From the NCBI RefSeq assembly GCF_026151205.1, contig NC_087084.1, forward strand, positions 15,640,322-15,704,321: a stretch of 64,000 bases of DNA, given 5' to 3'. The notes below the pieces were generated by a model. That model was not told the origin of the DNA, did not search any database, and saw only the letters and a list, made by a program, of their open reading frames with translations. Position 1 is the first letter of the stretch. Every line of letters starts with the position of its first letter. A program made the position numbers and the translations under genes. This document shows, one piece after another, positions 46,076 through 55,900 of this stretch. Source of the DNA: Bolinopsis microptera (lineage: Eukaryota; Ctenophora; Tentaculata; Lobata; Bolinopsidae).

Positions 46076-46903
46076 CGTGCAGTGTATCCTCTGAGGCGGT
46101 AGGAACTGCTGGTAGTGGTATAGTGGGTAGTATATATATATTACTCATGCAACTAAGATAAATTGAGTATAAATACTCAATTTATCTTAGTTTAAGTTGC
46201 AAGTTATATAACTCATTTTCTAAAGGTCTCGTAAACTTTAATCAATTACAGAGAGTGTGGCCTCTTTTTCACTGAAAAGACGCCATCAGATTTCATTGCA
46301 TTCTGGGACCAATTTTGGTGTGATTTAAAGTACCTATCCTACAAATTGGTGTTTACTGTTTCGACTTTTGTAAAATCACTGTACAACAATATAATCTGTA
46401 TTCTTATAGTTTCAACCATAATAGTGAAATAGAGGGGCTGGCCAATAGCCACACCCTCTGTAATTGATTTAAGTCTACGAAACTTTCAGAAATTTGTGTG
46501 TAATTCGGAGATAAATTAAACAAGTTGTTATCGGCCACCATGTGTAAACGGAATGTTCTAGCAGACTGTATAATACTATAACATACATTTTCTTACACAC
46601 ACATAATCTAATCTCTGGAATGTTGCTATGATATCAATGGCAATGTTTTGATACTGTGTATTATCATGATTATGCCTTACAGGCCGATCTTCCAATGGAG
46701 TTTCGGTTGCCATGGCAACACATCAATATGATAAAGAATTTGTAAACGCAGTCACAACTCTGTCGTGTACACTGTACGGTGCGAGCGGTTATTTTATGAT
46801 AGGTAACATCTACTTTTTCAGCATTTGCGGGATGACCAGTTCACACGTATATTTTCGCAGACACAACTTCGCATAAAATTATATCCAATTATTCTATAAC
46901 CAA

Positions 46904-47505
46904 TTATCTACACGGACTTCTGTCTAAATATGAATGAAATCGAGAAAACCAAATATTATATGTTTCATCCTGAAGTGCTGAGTTCTCAGGCAGTAAAATC
47001 ATGATCCTGATAGATATCGAAGTCTCCTTAAATGATTGTCTCTGCTGCTTAATATATCTGGATTGTCGTTGGGAGGCGATGCAGATTTGTTTACTTTTAA
47101 GGGGGAGGTTCTGCTCAGCAGGAGAAAGAGGTGATGCACATTTTGTATTTGTCTGACATGTAGGACTTGAGCCACGTTTCCGTAAGTGCAATAAACGGTA
47201 ACGAGTGGTTTTTGGATTTCTCCTGAATAAGAGCTGAGATTTTTGGCACTTCCCATATACTCGCACTTGATGCACTAGGATTCATGGACTGGACATTTAA
47301 GACGAGGCATGAGGAATAACGGGCACGTGCAGTGTATCCTCTGAGGCGGTAGGAACTGCTGGTAGTGGTATAGTGGGAGCGCTGTTCCTGGCTGAAGAGG
47401 TGGATGTGGTCTGGGGTAGTGGTAGGGCATTTGAGTTTGAGGGAGGCTGGACCGGTGGTCGACTATTTCTGATAGGAGTCCGATCCTGGTTTGCATCGTT
47501 TCCAA
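46904..47505 (-). mobile_element. LINE 5' endonuclease fragment (copy 2, longer)
   Basis: Same sequence as 45655-46075, but it extends further upstream, past the duplication border at 47377, into a Pro-rich coding frame (to 47505) that would be the region before the endonuclease. This longer copy is therefore the probable source, and copy 1 its truncated duplicate. Confidence 0.6.
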
Positions 47506-48284
47506 CAGTCTCCGTAACTATAACAATCCTGTGATCTGGTATTGGTTACTTAAACTTATTTAATTGAACATGGTGTTTGACGTTGGAGCTTATCACTTTA
47601 CAGTTTACATCACCTTAACTGAATAATTGAATAGGATGAATACTGAATAGCATTTATTAATGCTTTCTTTACCCGGAGAACTCTGTTTTACTTGTCCCTC
47701 GGTAACACAAGACCGTGAGCCGTGACACTTAGTCACAATAATTAAGTCATAAGTCAGAAAGAAGTCCATAATTCGTACACCCATGATTATGTTAGATATA
47801 GATTGACTCCAGTCTCCATTGTTCAATGACTTCGTCAAAATGTTTTAGGAAAATGTTCACAGATTTGTTAATTTTGGACTCAAATTAACGTTGAGAAAAA
47901 CTGAATTTATTTTGGAAAAATCCCGGCTAAAACCAAAAATCCCGGCCGGTACCGGTACAAAATCGCCAAATACCAGCCGGTATTCCGGCTGCGCCGGTTA
48001 TATCCCGGTCGAGTTCTGTCTGAGACCTAATTTTCTCTATTTCTCGTGCAATTTTAGATCAGACACAGTCATCTAAATTATTTAATAAGAAGGTTTAAAT
48101 TATAAGCAATTAAAAACAGTTGGGACTATCATTGTTTGTGAGTACATATTATACGAATATAAGGTGGTTAATATAATTATAACACATTTAATATAAAACA
48201 TTTAAGACACATTTTTTTATTCCTGCATTGTACTCATTAATTTAACTAGTAATATTATATAAAAACCACATTTCTATTTGTACA
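47506..48284. other. Unassigned part of the 8-kb insertion
   Basis: AT-rich with a CCGG-rich patch near 47920-48015 (repeated GGCCGGTACCGG-like motifs). No exon could be supported, although earlier exons of the pair at 48286-48736 might lie here. Confidence 0.35.
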
Positions 48285-48285
48285 G

Positions 48286-48736
48286 GGAGCTGCTGGTAAA
48301 CTACCGTCGCTATACATCGACTATGACTACAATCCTACTTTTAAAAACAAACTACATACATATCTCACATTTGCGAGGACTACTTCATCACAAGCAAAAA
48401 ATCGACATTGGTAAATAAAGGTAGGTTCTTTTCACTGACTTCGTTAAATGAGTTACATATTTTCACACAAATTACGTGCGTGATCATTAAAGGGTTGCTT
48501 GTGTGCAGTTACTTCTGGGCCAGCGCCACCCTGTTGGGAGTTTTCACATAAGTAAATTTGCCGATAATACAATTTTACTCATTCTGGACATGTTACCTAT
48601 ATTATCATTATACTAGTATTTCTTCAGGTCTGTCTTCTATAACCACGATGAAAAGAAAAGCTGGGCGAAAACATTTGAGACTGCAGATTGCAGAACTGGA
48701 ACACTCTATTTGAAGACAGTGGCTGCTGAGTGCTGA
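48286..48736 (+). CDS. Two phase-matched exons of an unrecognised protein
   Basis: Exon a is 48286-48410, after TTGTACAG and before GTAAAT. Exon b is 48628-48736, after TTTCTTCAG and ending TGA. Exon a leaves TG and exon b supplies G, giving Trp. The joined reading of about 77 residues includes LPSLYIDYDYNPTFKN, SSQAKNRHWSVFYNHDE and DCRTGTLYLKTVAAEC. The composition is protein-like, with aromatic, charged and Cys residues. They lie inside the 8-kb insertion, so they may be the C-terminus of a captured host gene or of an element gene. No family is recognised. Confidence 0.4.
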
Positions 48737-49970
48737 GCTGCATCAAATCTATCAGCATCATGTAACTTCGATCAGGAACAGACTCCATTTCATTTCCGAC
48801 AACTAGCACCTGTTTTCCCTAGACTTACCAAGTATTAAGTAACTGCATTAGTATTAGGTTAAATTAAAGGCCCTACATCGAACAAGTCTAACAATTAAAA
48901 CTTAAATGCAAGAGTGCACAATTTATCACTAAATATCTTCCTCTTTTAATTCTAATCAACACACGGTTTCGTCTTTGTTTCACCCAATCGTGCTGATAAT
49001 CAGTAATCATGCACTCTGCACTCTAACTTCGAGATGTTTCAAAAGGGCTCCCGACGAGTTGAATTAGATCAATATTTTCTTTTGATACATAGATACTGAT
49101 TGGGAGGTTCATCATACTATTCTTGTCACATGGTAACGATTAACGATTAGCTGATCAGCTTCCAGCATCGACAGGCCGAAATCCATAAATATAATCAGTT
49201 GTAATTTAATATTTATCATCGTCCGGATCATCATAATATTTTAATTTAAAGTTACAATTGAACGGTGTTAAGAAAGATAATTTAAGAGAAATGTTTTGAA
49301 AGTGCCTGATTTCGAGTATAAGATCTGTACTGATACATTAATTTTCAGATTGTTATTATAGTTTATTTGTATTTTTTATATTATCTTATCCGCACAAGTT
49401 CGGAAGCCATCTGAACGCTATTGCCAGACACAGGCATATATTTATTTTGGGGTATCATGCTCTCAGAAATTTCAACTCAGTCCGATATTATAGTTATACT
49501 AACCTGCATTGCATAAGGTTAATTGTCTCGCAGTCTAGTGCATAAACCTTTTATTTTGTATAAACCCTTTATTTTGATTGGGAAAACTTTAGTTTAATGT
49601 GGTTACCGTCTCTAAAGTTGGCATGATAGTTCATAAACTCTTATCTATTATGTCACTGAAGATGACGCCTTGCAACATGTTTGACGATAGCCTGTAGATT
49701 GATAGTTTGATCTAAGTATTTACAACAATTCATCTAGTTTGATTGATTCAAAGGGAAAGAAATTTCTCTCTTATCTATTATGACTATATTTAAATTCAAT
49801 CCTGTAAAGTGATACTCCTTTTTTAGTAATTTAAACATGTGTTTTCTCCTTCTGATTTTTAAACGATTACCGGTCACGCTGAATAATAATGACATCAGTG
49901 AATTTAAAGCTATCGTTAACATCACTCAGAAAATGCGCGTCTTTAGCGCGTGTCTTGTTGTTATGCATCA
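48737..49970. other. Unassigned right part of the 8-kb insertion
   Basis: AT-rich with no recognisable frame or repeat. Confidence 0.4.
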
Positions 49971-50049
49971 ATCCTTCGGTAGATCGGCGAGATGCACCAC
50001 TGTGCCTCACCGAGCTGCGAAGGATTGACATCGTGAATCAATGTACACC

Positions 50050-51400
50050 CAGTGTTAACCAGTATTACACACTAGTAAATTCTACGTAACGCGCGAAAAC
50101 AATAATTCTGTAGCGTTTTCATTGTCACATCTCACGTCGACGGGATTAAACGCGCGCGCGCGTAACAACTTATCTTACTGCTAACTCAGCGACTAAACAC
50201 ACAACGACTTTGACAATTGACAGATGACTAAACAATTGTGAGTTATGACGGACTTAACTGTATGGGTCAACTACTGAAACTATATTGTTTACTATCTTAT
50301 TCATTATACTGGACATGAGATGACGAAGTATCTTAAGCAGTACTTTATACCCCCACTTAGAACTTGATTAGTCACGAACAATAGAATCATCAAAAACCAA
50401 TACAATAAAACATCTTGATCAATAAATGCCTAGCAGCACCAGACAGCAGCCGTGTACCTTTTTCGACTCCGTGGAGTCCCTGATGGACTTTTGTTTACTT
50501 TTGTTAATAATCGGACCAACCTTTCTTTCTCGAAACATGTATCCTATTGTATTTCATTATAGTATTAAGATGTGAAGATATACTAGATATTACAACGAAA
50601 TAGAGGTATACCAAATTGGCCCTTGATATGAACTATAACCGTGTTGATGGTTTTAAATTTTGTATGTTGTAAGCACTTTAGTTTGTGAAGCGTTTTACTC
50701 CTCCCCCTCAGCAAGACAGCTAGATTATAGATTAATGATAATAATTGTCAAATGTCGTTATATATTATATAACAGTTATAAATGTTCAATAGTTGTAGAG
50801 CGACTTCAAGAGTAGTGGTCCACAGGGGTCCGAAAAAGCCGTACAGGCACTTGGGTCCTTATCCTTGTCACTAATCTCAATTGGATTCGGTTTACACAAA
50901 GCATGAACATTTAGACGTACACATTGACACGATATTTATTAGAAAGCAAAAAGTATAAAATAATACGTGCGTGCGCGGCTTGAGCCGCGCCGCATAAGAA
51001 CGGATGCGTGCAGGGGCTGGAGTACGCTTGTATGTAAATTAATGAAATGTTGCATTGTAAATATTTAGAATTGACGATATATTTTGATCTAAAAGTAAAT
51101 TTTACAAAGCTGGCTTTGGATTTAGGTAAGATTATAATTTATTTTTTTTTTTAAAACCACGGATAATTTTAAATTTATTTCTATTTGTCGTATAATCATA
51201 AACAATTTAATCATGTTTTTAAGAATGCGCGGCTTTGGCGGCCAGTTATTGACTTATACATTAAATTGAATTTTAAATAGAAATGTGAATATATTAAAAT
51301 TTAAAACTTTCAAAACGGAGGCTTATAAATATTATTATATTATGATTGTAAAATAAAGGATAAAATTTTAAATTTGTTTCACTAATAAAATTTGTTTCAC
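50050..51400 (+). mobile_element. Distal 3' UTR of the AlkB-LINE
   Basis: Colinear with the inverse of 28490-27195. It contains a hairpin GCGCGGCTTGAGCCGCGC near 50975, TATAAAATAATACG, an AATAAA near 51352, and the terminal AAATTTGTTTCACTAATAA repeat. A CG-rich insert near 50140-50170 is absent from the other copy. Confidence 0.8.
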
Positions 51401-51645
51401 TTATTATGATATTATTATTACATATTATCACTTCGAGATGGCAGGGCCTACTCTCAAGTAAAATACAATTTTTAAGTAAAATACAATTTTTATTTTCCAC
51501 AGAAGAATCAATACATATTGATATTGAATTATAAATATCCGATAATTCCATTAATAATCATTAAAAGTTGCTTTGTCATTTGTAAAATCAAAAACGAAAA
51601 GCCGTACGCTGAACGCGCGCGGCATTTTTTCTGCAGCTGCCTAGC

Positions 51646-51747
51646 TTGATTCACGATGTCAATCCTTCGCATCTCGCCGATCTGCATACGGTTGCGAGAA
51701 GCATTATTGGATGCGCGCGCGCGACCCAGTCGTGCATCGCGCTACAA
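51646..51747. mobile_element. 102-bp MITE with 9-bp target duplication
   Basis: Starts TTGATTCACGATGTCAATC and ends CATCGCGCTACAA, flanked by CTGCCTAGC at 51637-51645 and 51748-51756. It is the best match to both ends of the 8-kb insertion. Confidence 0.85.
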
Positions 51748-51756
51748 CTGCCTAGC

Positions 51757-52880
51757 TTGTAGCCGCTAACATCAAAGCCGCCGCGCGCGCCTAGTGCTGG
51801 GGTGCATTATCATTGACAATTAAACTTGGTCAAAGATATTTATATACAATTCCTAAATTAAATCAATAATCATATTAATATGAGTATTCAACACTACTCG
51901 ACAACAAATATTTGCCGGCCCATCGACGATTCAGTCGCCGAAACAAAAATCAAATGTTTGCTTTTTCGTTTCGGGAACTGTTTGAACTCAGTACTATATC
52001 TGACTAATCATACTTTTTAATGCTGTCTATAGGTGATGATTAATTCTGAAAAACTAGGGACAACTGGGGAATGATCCCAGAACCTCGACATTTCGCGTGC
52101 CTTGCTCTACCAATTGAGCTACTGACCCTGATTCTCAGAGCGAAATCACCACTCATATACAGCACAATTTCATGCTTTGTATGGAATATCATTTATCAGT
52201 TATTTAGAATATATATTCGCAATATATTTATTCGTAATGTAAATATAGTGTGGATACATGCGAATATATATTCTAAATAACTGATATCATTATTCATTGT
52301 AATATGGCAATAAAATTTAAATTTTTAAAACTTACATTTTGTTTTACTTAATAGATTCCAATCGTGGGTTTACTACTACTGTTTACTACTAACGAAAATG
52401 AGTATATTACAGCGAAGCTGTTAGGACTTTAGGAGATTGATCAATTCAGCTATTTGTATTCCTTAAACTAACGTTGTCCGTCATAGGAGCTTAGGAGGGA
52501 GAAACAGGAGTACCAACACTCAAACCATATGATGTATGACATCTTTTAACCTAATGTCCGGAACCTAGCTTTTGGGTGTCATGCCTTTGCTGTACCTCGT
52601 TGAATGAGACGTGACTACTGACCAGCACAAGCTGATTCGAGAACTACTCATTAGAATATACCCCCGTGCACGTGTTTCATCTTCATTTTTGAAAATTTTA
52701 CAGGTACCCTGGGGATAGTTCGGATCTTTATCTGTACAAATAAAGTGCCTAGTTAAAATGTACTGCATTTGGATGCTGATTATCAGAAACCTATCAGGAC
52801 ATCCAGATTGCTTTTGTTTACAGTTTGACAAATTATTTTAAACCTGAAATGTTGTCTGTAAATTGCATTGAGATGATTAA
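51757..52880. other. Intergenic stretch upstream of the unrecognised gene
   Basis: Contains the tRNA-like sequence at 52057 and a hairpin with arms around ATATATTCGCAA / GCGAATATAT near 52205-52275. A minus-strand frame at 52565-52831 has no recognisable feature. Confidence 0.4.
52057..52128 (-). tRNA. tRNA-like sequence, probably a pseudogene or SINE head
   Basis: 72 bases on the minus strand: GGGTCAG pairs with TTGTCCC at six of seven positions, the D arm TAGCTCAATTGGTAGAGCA is canonical, and the T stem CTGGG/CCCAG is intact. The T loop is one base short and lacks TTC, and the base before the putative anticodon (CGA) is not T. It is more likely a tRNA-derived relic than a working tRNA. Confidence 0.4.
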
Positions 52881-52901
52881 TTTCTATAGTGATTTTAAGA
52901 C

Positions 52902-55900
52902 ATGATTCCGAAGCCAGCGTATGTGGTAACTCCACCAAATCTCTCATCGCCTACTTACAAACACTTCAAGTCCTCACAACCCCTCACGGCACAGAACAGG
53001 AGGAAGAAGTTAGTGCAGTCTTTTTTAACCCAAAAAGAAGAAAAAGTAAAGTAAGTAAAGTACAAATTGTGACATCACACCATCACACATGTCTACAAAG
53101 TGCCATCACATGATAACCAAGTAAAAATCATTAAGATAATTATAAGATAGATAATATTGAAATTATAGCTCCAATAGTTTAATTCATTATTACTAATTTG
53201 CAAATTATACCCACCTAACACAGGTTATTTTCAGAAGAGTTCTATTATACGGTGAGATGCCGGCTAGAGAAGTCAGTTCTCACAGTCACCACTACCAACA
53301 CAAATACCACTCCCCTCCTACGCCACCTGGCAAACGAGTATCACAAACAAGTGAGCATTTCAATAACTTACTAACTTAACAAGTTGTTAAATAACTTACT
53401 AACTTAACAAGTTGTTAAATAACTTACTAACTTAACAAGTTGTTAAATAACTTACTAACTTAACAAGTTGTTAAATAACTTACTAACTTAACAAGTTGTT
53501 AAATAACTTACTAACTTAAATGTGGTTAAATGTTATTGGTGGTTATTATAGTTATAGTGGTTCGTTCACCAAACTTATCATATATATTAAACCAATATTA
53601 AAGCAGATCATTATAGGATTTCTTAGAGTATTAACGAATGAAACACAAGTTTGCTATGCTGGGGGACTACAAACCCCCCTGGGGGACTACAAACCCCCTT
53701 CATGGAGCTCCAGCCAGTTTTAAGCTTGTGGCCCTGCTTATGTAGCGAGCTGTAAAATACATCAATTAAGAAATGTCATCAACTAGCCCTCTATTTTCAC
53801 CATGTTCAAATAAAATATGTCAAATGTTTTGGCTCTCTCTTTTCGATTTGACTAAATTATTCGAGCTTTAAAAATTCGATGACGATATATACTTTTTTCA
53901 CTCAACTAATACACCCCCCGCGCGTGAGGGCACGTTTTTGCTAGTAATTTGCGACATTACTTTATGGATATCGAATCTCGCGACTTCAACGAAGTGCCGG
54001 GGACAAGTTTTCAATAATTCATAAACTTTTCAGTTCCTATCGTTTTAAGCATCGTTAGGGCTTTCCCATAAACTAACTCTCATCATCCTAGGATAATCAT
54101 GTGTCGCACAGCACTTGTTTCAGTAGAGAGTGTACTCGCCTTTACGAAAGAATGACGTGTACGTTTCGGTCACCTGCGGAAAAAGGAAGTGAGATATCGA
54201 AAATCTGAGATAAACCCGATCGATAAAATCCTTTCAGGTAGGTGCTAGTCAAGGTTTCATCTCTTTAGACATTAAGATGGCTTCAAACACCTCACAAAAA
54301 GTTTTCAAAAGTAAAATTTACTCGCGACTTTCAAAAACCACCATAAACGTGCCCTCATAGATTTTTGAGGGCAAGTTTTTGAGCGCGCTGCGTGACTTTG
54401 TCTGAGCAACAGCAAAACGTATAGTTACAATCTCGCAACTATGAACAGACAAGGAAAATATTGTATTAATATCTGTCAAAGGAATTTAATGTATTTTAAC
54501 AACTTGTTCTAATAATGCTAATAACTAATCGATGAACCTCATAAATGGTCGGCCCGGTGTGAGTGTATAGTATGGATTGTGCTCTGAAATGGGGCGCTGT
54601 TATTGGTTAATACAGCGGCCAATCAGGATCGAGCTGGTTTGTGGCTGCAGTCCAAATTTAGGATCATATCTGATTAGGTACCTAATTAGTGATTATGCAC
54701 TTTAAAGTAAGATTAACTCGGTATTCACAATCCACATTAACAATTGTCTGCAACCAACCAAGGTCAAGCTGACTACTTAACGAGAAAATCATATTATTAT
54801 ATACTATATAGTGTTTGTATCATTATAAGACGACTCATGTTTCTGACATGTCACTTGTCAGTTAAGAGGTGAAATGAAAAGACAGTTAGACTCTCATTTG
54901 ATGTACACATTTTTCTGAATTGTACATGTAACAATCTTTATCAGTAATCTGTAATCAGCATATAAATCACATACCAATGTATCAGCAAGGGGCTTAAGCC
55001 TATTGAGGACGAAATTCATGTTCTAACTGACTGTTTACTCTACTCCTCAGTTAGAGAAAAATTTAACTTCCATCCCAAAAATATTACTGACCTAGCCGGT
55101 TTGCTATCCGATAAAACACTAGACCCTACAAAATTTACTGCCACAGCAAGAGCAATCCATTCAATTCTCTCTGTGAACGAAAATTTTACAGCCTACTATA
55201 AGAGCCCAGATTTCCACTCAAATACTGGCCAATGCATAATGCTATAGGACCTCAAAAATAGTATTATAAAACATTTCTATTTTATCCCTACACATTTGTA
55301 AATAACTAGAATTGTGTAACCTTAAATTATTTCAGAATTATAACTATTGTGAATTCAATAAAATAATTATCACTTTTGTATCCTTGTATCCTTGTATCCT
55401 CAAAGTGAAAACTGAAATCTTACCTGACAACACAAATTATAATAGTACCATTTTAACTCTCATGCAAGTTTACTCTTCTACTGCACTGGTTTTAATTGAA
55501 CTTCCAAGAACTGTCCGGAAAATAAATCAGTCAAAAGCAAAGCCCCCGAATGCACTGTACACAATCTTCGTAATTACCCAATGTATTTTATCGTGTACAC
55601 TGTACAGACAGTTCCAATTAAATGCAGAAGAGTTGTTTAATGTTCCCACTTCCCAATTACAATCATAACAAACTCAAAATTGAGGATTGTATACTGTACT
55701 AATTTCTGCCAAATAAGCACTATATATACATCACAATTTTGATTAGTGTATGTCCCGAGTGGCGTGACGGCTAGAGCGCCGATCTACTCGCGGAGTGGTC
55801 GCACGTTCGATTCCCCGTGATGTTCGCATTAATTTTTTGCCCAGATCACTCCGAGCACAATCATTTTTCATGATAAATAGAACATAAACAAAACTGACAT

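Larger units (their letters stand above)
44888..47377. repeat. Tandem duplication, ~1.25-kb unit, two copies
   Basis: 44888-46127 is repeated at 46128-47377 with few differences (offset 1243-1249 bases). Each copy holds a 20-bp-arm hairpin, a small inverted-repeat MITE, and a minus-strand LINE endonuclease fragment. The near-identity points to a recent duplication or an assembly duplication. Confidence 0.93.
42039..50041. mobile_element. 8.0-kb insertion with MITE-like ends and 8-bp target duplication
   Basis: The LINE 3' UTR is cut between two copies of TGTACACC (42031-42038 and 50042-50049); the uncut sequence exists once in the copy near 28500. The left end, TTGTAGCGCGATGCAC through CTTCTCGCAACC (about 55 bases), and the right end, AGATCGGCGAGATGC through GACATCGTGAATCAA (about 60 bases), are the two halves of the MITE at 51646-51747. 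Either this is a long relative that gave rise to the MITE, or about 7.9 kb inserted into a MITE. No transposase frame is visible inside. It carries a tandem duplication, a LINE fragment and two exon-like pieces. Confidence 0.7.
36168..51400 (+). mobile_element. CR1/L2-like LINE with two ORFs, split by an 8-kb insertion
   Basis: Parts in order: a short 5' UTR with three ~20-bp repeats of TAGGGTCATCTACACT (36190-36245); ORF1 36340-38463; ORF2 38432-41800; a 3' UTR at 41801-42038 that resumes at 50050 and ends about 51400 in an AAATTTGTTTCACT tandem end. Without the insertion the element is about 7.2 kb. Both ORFs are uninterrupted, so the copy is young or selected. PHD and esterase domains in ORF1 and short repeated 3' ends are known features of CR1-type LINEs; the dioxygenase domain in ORF1 is not one I know as standard. 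The 3' UTR continuity is proven by the uninterrupted copy at 27195-28850. Confidence 0.85.

Noticed and set aside
52057-52128. Functional tRNA (anticodon CGA)
   Set aside because: The base 5' of the anticodon is not T and the T loop is short and atypical, so it is kept only as a tRNA-like relic.
52565-52831. 88-codon minus-strand frame upstream of the proline-rich gene
   Set aside because: No domain, no splice support and irregular composition.
55312-55668. 118-codon frame in the centre of the inverted-terminus element as its transposase
   Set aside because: No catalytic motif and too short; the sequence next to it is a LINE fragment.
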